A stretch of DNA of 64,000 nucleotides from SAR202 cluster bacterium bin90 (lineage in GTDB: Bacteria > Chloroflexota > Dehalococcoidia > Lucifugimonadales > JADFKI01). Under the pieces are notes generated by a model, which saw nothing but the letters and a program-made list of their open reading frames with translations, ran no database searches and was not told where the DNA came from. A program made the position numbers and the translations under genes. Each line of letters opens with the position of its first letter. Within the stretch, counting starts at the first letter, position 1. The DNA is taken from the NCBI GenBank assembly GCA_002238855.1, contig MPND01000011.1, forward strand, positions 1-64,000, written 5' to 3'. Positions 16,219 through 24,923 of this stretch are shown here, piece after piece.

Positions 16219-18036
16219 ATGGACGCACAGCACATCCGCAACTTCTGCATCATCGCCCACATCGACCACGGCAAGTCCACGCTCGCCGACCGTCTCATGC
16301 AGCAGACTGGCGCCGTTGACGAGCGAGAAATGGTCGAGCAGCTCCTCGACAGCATGGACCTCGAGCGCGAGCGTGGCATCACCATCAAGGCGCAGGCAGT
16401 ACGCCTCACACACACGGCGGCGGATGGACAAGACTACCAGCTCAACCTGATAGACACGCCCGGCCATGTGGACTTTTCCTACGAAGTATCCCGCAGCCTG
16501 GCAGCCTGCGAAGGCGCGCTGCTGGTTGTGGACGCCTCGCAGGGCATACAGGCACAGACGCTCGCGAATGTCTATCTCGCCCTCGATAACGACCTCGAAA
16601 TCATCCCCGTCATCAACAAGATCGACCTCGATGTAGCAGAGCCGGAGCGCGTAGCCCAAGAAGTCCAGCAGGCATTCGGATTCCTCGATGACGAGATCGT
16701 CTTCGTCTCCGCGAAGGACGGCACTGGCATCCCCGAAATCCTCGAAGCCATCGTGCAGCGCGTCCCACCGCCGTCCGGCGACGAAGATTCGCCACTGCGC
16801 GCCCTCATATTCGACTCCAAGTACGACCCCTACAAGGGCGCGATTGCCTATGTGCGCGTGATGGACGGGCAGGTGCCCTCCGGCAGCCGCGTCAAGATTA
16901 TGTCCAACGGCAGCGCGAGCGAAGTCCTCGAAGTCGGCGTATTCGCCCCCGAGCCAACAAGCGTTGGTCGCCTTGGCGTCGGCGAAGTCGGCTACATCGC
17001 GACCGGCCTGAAGAGTGTCGGCGACGCCCCCGTCGGCGACACCGTTACGCTCGCCAACGCCGCCGCCGCCGAGCCTCTGAAAGGCTACCAGCCGCTCAAG
17101 CCCATGGTCTTCGCCGGCCTCTACCCCGCCGACGGCGAAGACTACCTCGAAATGCGCACCGCCCTGGAAAAGCTCCAGCTCAACGACGCCGCTCTCAGCT
17201 TCCAGCCCGAAAACTCCATCGCGCTCGGCTCCGGCTTCCGCTGCGGCTTCCTAGGCTTGCTCCACATGGACGTAGTGCAGGAACGCTTGGAGCGCGAGTA
17301 CGACCTCAATCTCCTCGCCACATCCCCAAGCGTCGCCTACGAAGTCCTGATGACCGACGGCGAAATCCTGCAGATCGATAGCCCCGCGCACCTGCCGGAG
17401 TCGTCCCGCATCGACGAGATCCAAGAACCGTGGCTCGACCTCAGCATCGTCGCGCCCGCCAACTACATCGGCCCCGTCATGGAGCTGGTCCGCAACCGGC
17501 GCGGCGAGTACAAGCGCCTCGAATACCTGCAGAGCGAGGGCGCAAACACCACGCCGCGCGTCCTCATGGAGTTCGACGTCCCCCTCGCCGAAGTGCTCAT
17601 AGACTTCTACGACAACCTTAAGGCGCACACCCAGGGCTACGCCTCCATGGACTACTCCCTCTCCGGCTACCGCGCTGGCAAGCTCGCAAAGGTGGACATT
17701 CTCGTCAACAGCGAGCCCGTGGACGCCCTGTCCATCATCACCCACCGCGACAACGCCTACTACCAGGGCCGCGAGCTCACAAAGAAGCTGCGCGAACTCA
17801 TCCCCAGGCAGCTCTTCGAGGTGCCCGTGCAGGCAGCAATCGGCAGGAAGATCATCGCCCGAGAGACCATCCGCGCGCTGCGCAAAGACGTCCTCGCGAA
17901 ATGCTACGGCGGCGACGTAACCCGCAAGCGCAAGCTCCTCCAGCAGCAGGCTGAGGGCAAAAAGCGCATGAAGCGCGTCGGCAGCGTCGAAATCCCACAG
18001 GAAGCCTTCCTCAGCATCCTCAAAGTCAGCCGCTAG
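16219..18036 (+). CDS. lepA: Elongation factor 4 (LepA) GTPase
   Basis: The 605 residues match LepA from end to end. The G1 loop [14 protein letters not shown] is at about 13-26, followed by [10 protein letters not shown] (G2), DTPGHVDF (G3) and NKIDL (G4). The C-terminal LepA-specific domain is present, including [19 protein letters not shown] (cited as PVDALS) and [17 protein letters not shown] near the end. It is a ribosome-associated GTPase that back-translocates or remodels stalled ribosomes. The SRP RNA gene begins about 50 bases after its stop. Confidence 0.97.
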   Translation: MDAQHIRNFCIIAHIDHGKSTLADRLMQQTGAVDEREMVEQLLDSMDLERERGITIKAQAVRLTHTAADGQDYQLNLIDTPGHVDFSYEVSRSLAACEGALLVVDASQGIQAQTLANVYLALDNDLEIIPVINKIDLDVAEPERVAQEVQQAFGFLDDEIVFVSAKDGTGIPEILEAIVQRVPPPSGDEDSPLRALIFDSKYDPYKGAIAYVRVMDGQVPSGSRVKIMSNGSASEVLEVGVFAPEPTSVGRLGVGEVGYIATGLKSVGDAPVGDTVTLANAAAAEPLKGYQPLKPMVFAGLYPADGEDYLEMRTALEKLQLNDAALSFQPENSIALGSGFRCGFLGLLHMDVVQERLEREYDLNLLATSPSVAYEVLMTDGEILQIDSPAHLPESSRIDEIQEPWLDLSIVAPANYIGPVMELVRNRRGEYKRLEYLQSEGANTTPRVLMEFDVPLAEVLIDFYDNLKAHTQGYASMDYSLSGYRAGKLAKVDILVNSEPVDALSIITHRDNAYYQGRELTKKLRELIPRQLFEVPVQAAIGRKIIARETIRALRKDVLAKCYGGDVTRKRKLLQQQAEGKKRMKRVGSVEIPQEAFLSILKVSR

Positions 18037-18088
18037 CAGTCCCCTTCTCGTTGACACCCCTACGCCATGCGCCTACCATGAACTCATG

Positions 18089-18328
18089 GTCGTGCTAAGC
18101 GGGGAGATAGCGGTGCCCTGTACTCGCAATCCGCTCTAGCGAGGCTGAACTCCTCTTGGAGGTTTGCCATTCGGAGCCTCTAGCACCGGTTGGTCGGTGT
18201 TGATAGCTGGGTCCTGCGCGGCGGAAAGCCGTGAACCCCGTCAGGTCTGGAAGGAAGCAGCGGTAAGCGGTGTCTTCCGGGTGCCGCAGGGTCGCCTGGC
18301 TTGAGCTGTCACCGTGGCTATGCTCTCG
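18089..18328 (+). ncRNA. ffs: Signal recognition particle RNA (long bacterial form)
   Basis: The invariant apical core is present at about 18235-18268: GTCAGGTCTGGAAGGAAGCAG with the asymmetric loop and GGAA tetraloop region that bind Ffh. The 5' part has the CGTGCTAAGCGGGGAG and GGTGCCCTGTA elements seen in long SRP RNAs with an Alu-like 5' domain. The 5' segment near 18106-18115 can pair with about 18308-18326 (TAGC..GGTG with CACC..GCTA), which sets the approximate ends. Length is about 240 nt. The ends are estimates, the identity of the core is firm. The RNA lies between lepA and a protease gene. Confidence 0.9.
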
Positions 18329-18416
18329 AACGGGAATCGAATAGAGGTGCACGACCTAATTCAATATTTCAGTTGATTTGGTTTTTCGTAGCGGCGACCC
18401 ACAAACGGAGACTCCC

Positions 18417-18782
18417 ATGGGATTGTTCAACGTAGAGATTGACGTTGCCAATCAAGAACACAAGGAACGCCACATTACCATTGATGCACTTGTGGACACA
18501 GGAGCATTCTTGAGTGCAGTTCCGGCGTCCTTACTGCACGAGCTTGATGTGACTCCTACCAGACGTCAGACGGTCCGCTTCGCTGACGGTAGCACCCGAC
18601 GGATGGAGTTAGGGCTAGTCTGGATGCAGATCGACGGCAGAGAGACCGTTACCCAGGTGATGTTCAATGAAGAAGGCACTCAGCCACTCTTGGGCGCATT
18701 GACGCTTGAGGAGCTCTTCTTGGTCGTTGATCCTGTTGAACAGAAACTGGCTCCAATGGGCGCGATAATGTGGGGACGATAA
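18417..18782 (+). CDS. Retropepsin-like aspartic protease family protein
   Basis: The ATG at 18417 has a GGAG ribosome site about 7 bases upstream; an open frame from a TTG at 18378 does not. The 121-residue product has the aspartic-protease signature ALVDTGAFLSAVP near residue 24 and the second hydrophobic block PLLGALTLEELFLVVDP near residue 92, the arrangement of single-domain retropepsin-like (clan AA) proteins that work as dimers. No signal peptide is visible. Small cytoplasmic members of this family are common in bacteria and little studied. It follows the SRP RNA on the same strand. Confidence 0.8.
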   Translation: MGLFNVEIDVANQEHKERHITIDALVDTGAFLSAVPASLLHELDVTPTRRQTVRFADGSTRRMELGLVWMQIDGRETVTQVMFNEEGTQPLLGALTLEELFLVVDPVEQKLAPMGAIMWGR

Positions 18783-18825
18783 CAGGACAGCATGACAGAT
18801 TACTTTCGCCGGTAGGAACAATCCA

Positions 18826-19668
18826 GTGTCCCATCACACCCCCGCCAAAAAATCCCTCGGCCAGAACTTCCTCGTTGACCGCCGCATCGTCTCCCGCATC
18901 CTCTCCGCAGCCGACCTCACACCTGGCGACACCGTCCTCGAAATCGGCCCCGGCAGAGGCATCCTCACCCGCCCCCTCGCCGAGCGCACCTCCGCCCTCA
19001 CAGCCATCGAACTCGACGACAACCTCGCCAGCACATTAACCACCGAATTCGCATCTCTTCCCCATGTCCGCATCGTCCACGCCGACGCCCGCGAAGTTGA
19101 TATATCTTCCGTGGTTGCGCCTGACATCGCCTACAAGCTCATCGCCAATCTGCCCTACTACGCCGCACAACCCATCATCCGCCGCTTCCTCGAAGCCGCG
19201 CACAAGCCCACCCTCATGGTCGTCATGGTCCAGCGCGAAGTCGCACGCACCATGACCGCCGCACCCGGCGACATGTCCCTGCTCTCTGTCGCCACCCAGC
19301 TCTACGGCAGGCCGCGCATCGTCGCCAGCGTACCACCCCGCTCATTTCGCCCTGCGCCAAAAGTAACATCAGCCATCGTCCGCATCGAAGTGTACCCGCA
19401 GCCCGCGCTCCCTCTAGACTCCATAGATGCCTTCTTCACGCTCGTCCGCGCCGGATTCTCCGCCCCCCGCAAGCAGGTACACAACTGCCTGCAGCAAGGA
19501 TTGTCTGTAACAAGGGACGCGGCGGAAACGATGCTGTCCGACGCCGGCATTGACCCCAAACGCCGCCCACAGACGCTCAGCCTCTACGACTGGGGCAGCC
19601 TTTACGCTGCTTGGCGGCTGCGCTATCCTGAAACGGATGCTCACCCTCAAAGCCTACGCCAAAATTAA
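18826..19668 (+). CDS. rsmA: 16S rRNA dimethyladenosine transferase (RsmA/KsgA)
   Basis: A GTG start at 18826 preceded by AGGA gives 280 residues. N-terminal KKSLGQNFLVDRRI is the family start; SAM-binding motif I is LEIGPGRGILTRPL near residue 45; the catalytic NLPYY is at about 110; and the C-terminal PPRSFRPAPKVTSAIVRI block is present. It dimethylates two adjacent adenines near the 3' end of 16S rRNA. Its last 32 bases overlap the start of ispE, a common rsmA-ispE pairing. Confidence 0.96.
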   Translation: MSHHTPAKKSLGQNFLVDRRIVSRILSAADLTPGDTVLEIGPGRGILTRPLAERTSALTAIELDDNLASTLTTEFASLPHVRIVHADAREVDISSVVAPDIAYKLIANLPYYAAQPIIRRFLEAAHKPTLMVVMVQREVARTMTAAPGDMSLLSVATQLYGRPRIVASVPPRSFRPAPKVTSAIVRIEVYPQPALPLDSIDAFFTLVRAGFSAPRKQVHNCLQQGLSVTRDAAETMLSDAGIDPKRRPQTLSLYDWGSLYAAWRLRYPETDAHPQSLRQN

Positions 19669-20548
19669 CCTCACTCTGGAAGTTCTCGGCCGCCGCGACG
19701 ACGGCTACCACGAAGTCGCCACCATCATGCAGACCGTTGACCTGCACGACACCGTGAGCCTCACACCCGCCGCCGACATCACCCTGTCCTGCGACGACCC
19801 TGCCCTGGAATCCCCCGACAATCTGGCACACAAGGCAGCGCAGCTCCTTCAGGATGAAAGCGGATACAATGGCGGCGCTCACATCGCCATCGAAAAGGCA
19901 ATTCCCGTGTCCGCAGGACTAGGCGGCGGCAGCAGCGACGCGGCGGCAACCCTGCGCGGACTCAACGACCTCTGGCAACTCAACATGTCCACCGCGCAAT
20001 TGCAGACCCTTGCCGCGAAGCTCGGCTCCGATGTGCCATTCCTCCTGCAAGGCGGCACTGCCATCGCACTCGGCAGAGGAGAGCGCGTCCGCCACCTCCC
20101 ACCCGCCGACATTCAGTGGATGGTCGTGCTCACTCCCGATGTGAGCCACACCGGTGCTGTCGCCGGCGGTGCAGTTGAAAGTAAGACGGCAGCCCTTTAC
20201 GGCAAGCTCACGCCAGCGAACTACACTAGGGGCTTTCTCACACGAAAGCTAGAAGCGCGCATACGAGGCGGCCACGACCTGCCCGCGCAGTTCCTGTTCA
20301 ACGCATTCGACGACGTGGCATTCGATGGCTACCCCGGCATAGAACAATGCTGGAATACATTCACTGAACTCGGCGCGCGCGAAATACACCTATCCGGCAG
20401 CGGCCCGTCAATGTACGCCCTGATGCCCCGCCGCGAAGTCGGAACCGCCATCCACCTCCTACTGCGCCACAAGCACGGCATGAACGCACACCTTGTGCAA
20501 GCAATCCAACCCGACCAAGTGTCCCCTCTCCCCGGGGGAGAGGGTTAG
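19637..20548 (+). CDS. ispE: 4-diphosphocytidyl-2-C-methyl-D-erythritol kinase (IspE)
   Basis: The ATG at 19637 begins MLTLKAYAKINLTLEVLG, the conserved GHMP-kinase start of IspE; a longer frame runs back inside rsmA. The ATP-binding glycine loop PVSAGLGGGSSDAA is at about residue 90. The enzyme phosphorylates CDP-methylerythritol in the MEP pathway to isoprenoids, so the organism uses MEP. The last eight or so residues (VSPLPGGEG) and the stop codon come from a dispersed palindromic repeat at 20522-20556, which has replaced the original end of the gene. This should not harm the fold. Confidence 0.95.
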   Translation: MLTLKAYAKINLTLEVLGRRDDGYHEVATIMQTVDLHDTVSLTPAADITLSCDDPALESPDNLAHKAAQLLQDESGYNGGAHIAIEKAIPVSAGLGGGSSDAAATLRGLNDLWQLNMSTAQLQTLAAKLGSDVPFLLQGGTAIALGRGERVRHLPPADIQWMVVLTPDVSHTGAVAGGAVESKTAALYGKLTPANYTRGFLTRKLEARIRGGHDLPAQFLFNAFDDVAFDGYPGIEQCWNTFTELGAREIHLSGSGPSMYALMPRREVGTAIHLLLRHKHGMNAHLVQAIQPDQVSPLPGGEG

Positions 20549-20556
20549 GGTGAGGG
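20522..20556 (+). repeat. Palindromic repeat, family A
   Basis: TCCCCTCTCC-CCGGGGGAGAGG followed by TTAGGGTGAGGG. The first 20 bases form a self-complementary stem. The same unit recurs at 30196-30232, 30322-30358 and 30737-30772, with a looser sub-family at 22373-22414 and 25852-25893. This copy forms the 3' end of ispE. Confidence 0.85.
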
Positions 20557-20656
20557 CAAACGATCCCTTCCTACAAAAGGGAGAAGGTCAGAGCCATCGC
20601 CTGCATAGGAAGTAGATGGGAGTGATACGAATGATGCTCATCCCCCGGGACAAAGA

Positions 20657-21076
20657 ATGTTAATCGAAAGATTCATAGACGGCGCAGTACTCGGTATGCT
20701 CATGGCATCCGTATTCATCACCGTCTCCATGATCAGCCTCTTCCTCGTGCTCAAGAATCGCCGCGAGCGGATGATGCCCGTCATGGAAAAATACCCGCCC
20801 ATGACTCTTGCAATGGGCATCGTCGCCCTGTCATACCCGACATGGGCAGTCCTTGGAGGCACCTTCGCCCTGCTCTACCGCGTAAGCCTTGAGCAAGCGC
20901 CCGGCGGCGGCATCGGCAGTCCAAATATGACGTACACGCTCGCCATTCTCGGCATGGCAATATTGTTGGCGGCTCCCCTCGCGATCCTCTTTCGCCGCAT
21001 GCTGCTTGGAGTGCTCGCAATCACGCTCACTTTCGTCGTAGTCTTTGGCTGGTTCCTCCCATACTTCGCCGTCTGA
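20657..21076 (+). CDS. Four-helix membrane protein, unknown
   Basis: The 139-residue protein has four hydrophobic helices (about 8-32, 50-72, 90-108, 113-137) and a basic loop KNRRERMMP after the first. I do not recognise a family. It starts at ATG 20657 with little ribosome-site support, 108 bases after ispE. It may be a Chloroflexota-specific inner-membrane protein; no role can be assigned. Confidence 0.65.
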   Translation: MLIERFIDGAVLGMLMASVFITVSMISLFLVLKNRRERMMPVMEKYPPMTLAMGIVALSYPTWAVLGGTFALLYRVSLEQAPGGGIGSPNMTYTLAILGMAILLAAPLAILFRRMLLGVLAITLTFVVVFGWFLPYFAV

Positions 21077-21190
21077 CCACGCCGAATTGACCCGACCGCA
21101 CTTGCAAGGCTAGAATCCAATGGGCTGAACGCTTCCTGCAGGAACGCTTCCGGCTGCCCGTTTGATTCTGAAAGCGACAGGATAGAAGAC

Positions 21191-21904
21191 TTGGCAATAT
21201 TCGACCTACACCTCCACACCGTTCGCGGCAGCAGCGACAGCGGACTAAGCCCGGAGCAGCTTATAGAGGAAGCGCATCGCATCGGACTCGACGGCGTATG
21301 CCTCACCGAACACTCCGGCGGCTGGGAAGAACGAGAAATGGCTGACACATTCGGTGATTCCGGCTTGACCGTCATCAGGGCGCTCGAAGTCAACACCGAC
21401 ATGGGACACATCCTCGTATTCGGCTTGAATCGCTATACCGACGGCATGCACACCGCGGCAGGCCTGAGAAAGGCAGTTGACGCCGCAGGTGGCGTGATGA
21501 TTGCGGCGCACCCGTTTCGCAATTTCTTCAACCGCCCGCCCTACAACGTCAACCTCCTCTTCAAGAACTTCAACGGCAACCGTCCCACAACTTCTACGGC
21601 AGCATCCAAGCATCCTCTATTCGAGCTTGTGGACGACGTCGAAGTCGCCAACGGCAGCAACACCGATCAGGAGAACCACTTCACGCTCGAAGTCGCAAGG
21701 CACATCGGCTTCAAGGGAACAGGCGGCAGCGACGCCCACTCCACGCACGGCATCGGCAAGTGTGTAACCCTCTTCGACGGCGACATCCGCAACGAATCCG
21801 ACCTCATCGAAGCCCTCAAAGCAAAGACATTCACCCCCGCCGAAGGCCTGCACATCGGAGACTTAAAGCCATTTCAGGAAATCGAAGTTCCCATTATTCG
21901 CTGA
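21191..21904 (+). CDS. PHP-domain metal-dependent phosphoesterase
   Basis: A TTG start at 21191 (AGGAT about 8 bases upstream) gives 237 residues opening AIFDLHLHTVRGSSDSG, the first metal-binding motif of PHP domains. GLDGVCLTEHSGG near residue 38 and GVMIAAHPFRN near 102 give further ligands, and GTGGSDAHSTHGIG near 178 the last. It should be a phosphodiesterase or phosphatase of the YciV/RNase AM-like single-domain group. A paralogue of similar length is at 40835-41482. Confidence 0.85.
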   Translation: MAIFDLHLHTVRGSSDSGLSPEQLIEEAHRIGLDGVCLTEHSGGWEEREMADTFGDSGLTVIRALEVNTDMGHILVFGLNRYTDGMHTAAGLRKAVDAAGGVMIAAHPFRNFFNRPPYNVNLLFKNFNGNRPTTSTAASKHPLFELVDDVEVANGSNTDQENHFTLEVARHIGFKGTGGSDAHSTHGIGKCVTLFDGDIRNESDLIEALKAKTFTPAEGLHIGDLKPFQEIEVPIIR

Positions 21905-21916
21905 TATAGCAGAGCC

Positions 21917-21973
21917 CGTCCCATCATTCCCGCGAAGCATGTCCCTGCGAATGAGGAGAGCAGGAATCCAGTG
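21917..21973. repeat. Degenerate copy of palindromic repeat, family B
   Basis: The segment contains CATCATTCCCGCGAA and, 25 bases on, GCAGGAATCCAG, the two arms of the family B palindrome (compare 30696-30723), separated by an extra segment. It appears to be a decayed or rearranged copy. Confidence 0.5.
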
Positions 21974-22050
21974 CTGTTGAACTGGCACAATGGGATAAAT
22001 CGACCAACGAGATATAGCTGTCGATTGTAGCAAGCGCTACGGAGATCGCA

Positions 22051-22338
22051 ATGAATCCACTATTGAAACGCATATCCATCGACCCCAATGTATGCTCTGG
22101 CAGGCCCTGTATCAAAGGAACTCGAATATGGGTATCCCTCATACTTGGCCTACTCACTGATGGAATGACAACCGACGAAATCATCGCAGAATATCCTTAT
22201 CTAGTGGAGGACGACATCCGCGCCGCAATCGCCTTTGATCATGAAATCGAAAACAAGGAATGGGCAAACTTGACCGCGCGGCAATTTCTCGCCGGCTACT
22301 CCGATTCCGATGCCATCTACGACAAACACTATAAATAG
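22051..22338 (+). CDS. DUF433 protein (VapB45-type antitoxin-like)
   Basis: The 95-residue protein has the DUF433 core: RISIDPNVCSGRPCIKGTRI, then LILGLLTDGMTTDEIIAEYPYL and EDDIRAAIAF. This domain often works as the antitoxin of a small PIN-like (DUF5615) toxin encoded immediately downstream. Here no toxin follows: there is a palindromic repeat and then the acetyl-CoA synthetase gene. The C-terminal 25 residues (ENKEWANLTARQFL...) are not like the usual end. It may be a solitary regulator or the survivor of a broken pair. Confidence 0.8.
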   Translation: MNPLLKRISIDPNVCSGRPCIKGTRIWVSLILGLLTDGMTTDEIIAEYPYLVEDDIRAAIAFDHEIENKEWANLTARQFLAGYSDSDAIYDKHYK

Positions 22339-22372
22339 GAAACGAATGCGTATCCTTTAACGTGGCGGAAAA

Positions 22373-22414
22373 GTCCCTTCCCCTCGATGGGGGAAGGTTA
22401 GGATGGGGGTGAAG
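22373..22414 (+). repeat. Palindromic repeat, family A variant
   Basis: TCCCTTCCCCTCGATGGGGG followed by AAGGTTAGGATGGGGGTGAAG. Arms CTTCCCC and GGGGAAG pair around CTCGATG. Nearly identical to 25852-25893. Confidence 0.8.
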
Positions 22415-22477
22415 TAAATTTGCCGCCTCTGAACTTAGACCACGCAGGCTGAAATTTGTAGGAAGGCAGGACATACC

Positions 22478-24391
22478 ATGCAGACAGTCAACCCAATCGC
22501 AAACCAGTGGCGCCGCGAAGCCTCCGAAGACCCAGTAGCCTTCTGGGAGCGCGCCGCCGATGGCATCCCCTGGTTCCGCAAGTGGGACGAGGTCTTCGAC
22601 TGGCAGCCGCCCGCCTTCAGGTGGTTCAGCGGCGCGAAGACCAACCTCGCCTACAACTGCATCGACCACCATGTCAACCGTGGCTGGGGCGGCCATGCAG
22701 CCCTCGTCTATGCCAACGAGCGCGGCGAGCGCCAGGTCTTCACCTACGCCCAACTCAGGCACGAAGTCGAGCGCATAGCCGCAGCCCTGCGCGCCATGGG
22801 CATCGAGAAGGGCGACCGCATCACCATCTACATGCCCATCAGCGCAGAGGCGATCATGCTCATGCTCGCCACCGTCCGCATAGGCGCAATCCACAGCGTC
22901 GTATTCGCCGGTTTCGGTGCCGGCGCGCTCGGCGACCGCATACAGGCAAGCGGCTCCCGCCTCGTCTTCGCCACCGACATCACATACCGTGCCGGACGCG
23001 ACATCCCCCTGAAGCACATCGTTGACGCATCACTCGAAATCGGCGGCGAGTCCGTCGAGCATCTCGTAGTGCTCAGAAGAGACCCGGACACCCCCATGAC
23101 CGAAGGCCGCGATGTTGACTGGAACGACTTCCTTGCGCAGGGCGCAGGTCACGACGGAAGTCATGTCGAGATGGAGTCCAACGAACCCGCCTACATCCTC
23201 GCCACATCCGGCACCACCGCAAAGCCCAAGCTCGTAGTCCACGCGCACGGCGGCTATCAGGTCGGCATCCACAGCATGGGCAAGTGGTGCTTCGGCCTCC
23301 GCGACACCGACGTCTGGTGGTCCACCTCCGACATCGGCTGGGTAGTCGGCCACTCCTACATCGTCTATGCTCCCCTGCTCGCAGGTGCGACCACCATCGC
23401 CTTCGAGGGCGCAATCAACCATCCCGATCCCGACCTCATCTGGCAGATAACCGACGAGTTCGGCGTAACCGGCCTGTTCACCTCTCCCACCGCCGTCCGC
23501 CTCCTGATGCGCTTCGGCGACGAAGGCAAGCCCAAGACCAACCTCCCCTCCCTCGAGCGAGTCTTCTGCGCCGGCGAAGTCCTCAACCCGCCCGCCTGGG
23601 AGTGGCTGCAAAACGAAGCCCTCGAAAACAGAGTCCCCGTCATCGACCACTACTGGCAGACCGAGACTGGCGGCCCCCTCGTCGGCAACCCTTACGGCCT
23701 CGCCATGCTCCCCATCAAGCCTGGCTCCAGCGGCACACCAATGCCCGGCATCGAAGCCGCCATCATGACCCCCGAAGGCGAGCCCTGTGACACCAACGAA
23801 AAGGGCATCCTCGTCGTCAAGCGCCCCTTCCCAAGTCTCACCCCAACCCTCTGGGGCGAGCCAGACCGCTACGGCGAAGACTACTGGGGCCGCGTCCCCG
23901 ACCAGCAGGTCTACTTCACCGGCGACTCCGCCCACATGGACGAGGACGGCTACATCTGGTTCGCCGGCCGCGCCGACGAAATCATCAAGATCGCCGCGCA
24001 CCGCCTCGGCACCATCGAAGTCGAGTCCGCCTTCCTCACCCACCCCGCCGTCGCCGAAGCAGGCGTAACCGGCCGCCCCGACGAACTCCGCGGCGAGGTC
24101 ATATCCGCCTTCATCGTCCTGCGCAACAACTACGAGCCCTCCGACGAGCTCAAGGGCGAACTCCTCCAGGCAGTCCGCCGCGAACTCGGCCCCATCGCAG
24201 TCATCAGCGAGATTAACTTCGTTGACCTGCTACCCAAGACCCGCAGCGGCAAGATCATGCGCCGCGTCTTCAAGGCAGTCGTCCTAGACCAGGACCCCGG
24301 CGACATCACCACCATCGAAGAAGAAGGCTCCGTCGAAGAAGCCCGACAAGCCTGGCAAGACATGCTAGCCAGCATCCGCACCAACGAATAG
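22478..24391 (+). CDS. Acetyl-CoA synthetase-like acyl-CoA ligase (AMP-forming)
   Basis: The 637 residues match acetyl-CoA synthetase in length and order. An N-terminal ACAS_N region (NQWRREASEDPVAFWERAA) leads to the P-loop ILATSGTTAKPKLVVHAHGGY near residue 228 (cited as TSGTTAKPK), WWSTSDIGWVVGHSYIVYAPL, YWQTETGG near 390, the hinge YFTGDSAHMDEDGY and WFAGRADEIIK, and the adenylation Lys in KTRSGKIMRR near residue 590. The P-loop Gly that usually precedes Lys-Pro-Lys is Ala. It likely activates acetate or propionate to the CoA ester. The gene stands alone, ending at a strong bidirectional terminator. Confidence 0.9.
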   Translation: MQTVNPIANQWRREASEDPVAFWERAADGIPWFRKWDEVFDWQPPAFRWFSGAKTNLAYNCIDHHVNRGWGGHAALVYANERGERQVFTYAQLRHEVERIAAALRAMGIEKGDRITIYMPISAEAIMLMLATVRIGAIHSVVFAGFGAGALGDRIQASGSRLVFATDITYRAGRDIPLKHIVDASLEIGGESVEHLVVLRRDPDTPMTEGRDVDWNDFLAQGAGHDGSHVEMESNEPAYILATSGTTAKPKLVVHAHGGYQVGIHSMGKWCFGLRDTDVWWSTSDIGWVVGHSYIVYAPLLAGATTIAFEGAINHPDPDLIWQITDEFGVTGLFTSPTAVRLLMRFGDEGKPKTNLPSLERVFCAGEVLNPPAWEWLQNEALENRVPVIDHYWQTETGGPLVGNPYGLAMLPIKPGSSGTPMPGIEAAIMTPEGEPCDTNEKGILVVKRPFPSLTPTLWGEPDRYGEDYWGRVPDQQVYFTGDSAHMDEDGYIWFAGRADEIIKIAAHRLGTIEVESAFLTHPAVAEAGVTGRPDELRGEVISAFIVLRNNYEPSDELKGELLQAVRRELGPIAVISEINFVDLLPKTRSGKIMRRVFKAVVLDQDPGDITTIEEEGSVEEARQAWQDMLASIRTNE

Positions 24392-24410
24392 CAGCATAGG
24401 CAATACGCCA

Positions 24411-24446
24411 AGAGGGGCTGACTCAAAATAAGCCAGCCCCTCTTTC
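24411..24446. terminator. Bidirectional terminator between convergent genes
   Basis: A perfect 10-bp GC-rich stem (24411-24420 with 24434-24443) with a 13-base loop, followed by TTCT on the plus strand and flanked by A residues that give a T run on the minus strand. It lies between the convergent acyl-CoA ligase and Nudix genes. Confidence 0.8.
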
Positions 24447-24473
24447 TATCACAATAGTCCTGTCAGCCCCCGC

Positions 24474-24923
24474 TCACACCACCGCCCCCAGCAACACCTC
24501 CCCGATCGCCGCCGTCACATCGCCCCGCAAGTACGTCCGCGCCCTCCGCATCCTCTCCGGCAGCTCCCCCAGTGGAACCCACACGCACAAGTCGATGTTC
24601 TCCGACAGATCCGGCGCCAGCCTATCCTCCAGCGACCCCGCATACTCCATCACAAACCAGTCAACCGTCTTGTTCACAGCCCTGCTCGAATAATACGTGA
24701 TGTAGCTCGACCGGCACAGCTTCCCCTTCACCGACAGCAGCTTCCTATCCAGCCCCGTCTCCTCCGACACCTCCCGCAGCGCGCACCGCTCCGCCCGCTC
24801 CTTCTTCTTCCGCTTCCCCTTCGGTATATCCCATTGACCGTGCTTGCGAATCAGTAACGCCCTGCCGCCGCAAAGCACAAGCCCTCCGGCGGCAGCCATC
24901 TGTGGCAGTTCATTATTAGGCAT
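24474..24923 (-). CDS. Nudix hydrolase
   Basis: The 149 residues carry a perfect Nudix box: G-x5-E-x7-REVSEETGL, starting at about residue 36 (GKRKKKERAERCAL then REVSEETGL). Upstream are AAAGGLVL and WDIPKGK, as in Ap4A/diphosphoinositol-type Nudix enzymes. It would hydrolyse a nucleoside diphosphate linked to another group. It overlaps the end of the PPK2 gene by 8 bases, so the two are co-transcribed and probably linked through polyphosphate or nucleotide metabolism. Confidence 0.9.
   Translation of the reverse strand: MPNNELPQMAAAGGLVLCGGRALLIRKHGQWDIPKGKRKKKERAERCALREVSEETGLDRKLLSVKGKLCRSSYITYYSSRAVNKTVDWFVMEYAGSLEDRLAPDLSENIDLCVWVPLGELPERMRRARTYLRGDVTAAIGEVLLGAVV

Noticed and set aside
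23030..24043. 337-residue minus-strand ORF opposite the acyl-CoA ligase
   Set aside because: Shadow of a conserved enzyme; Gly/Asp/Ala-rich and without any recognisable motif.
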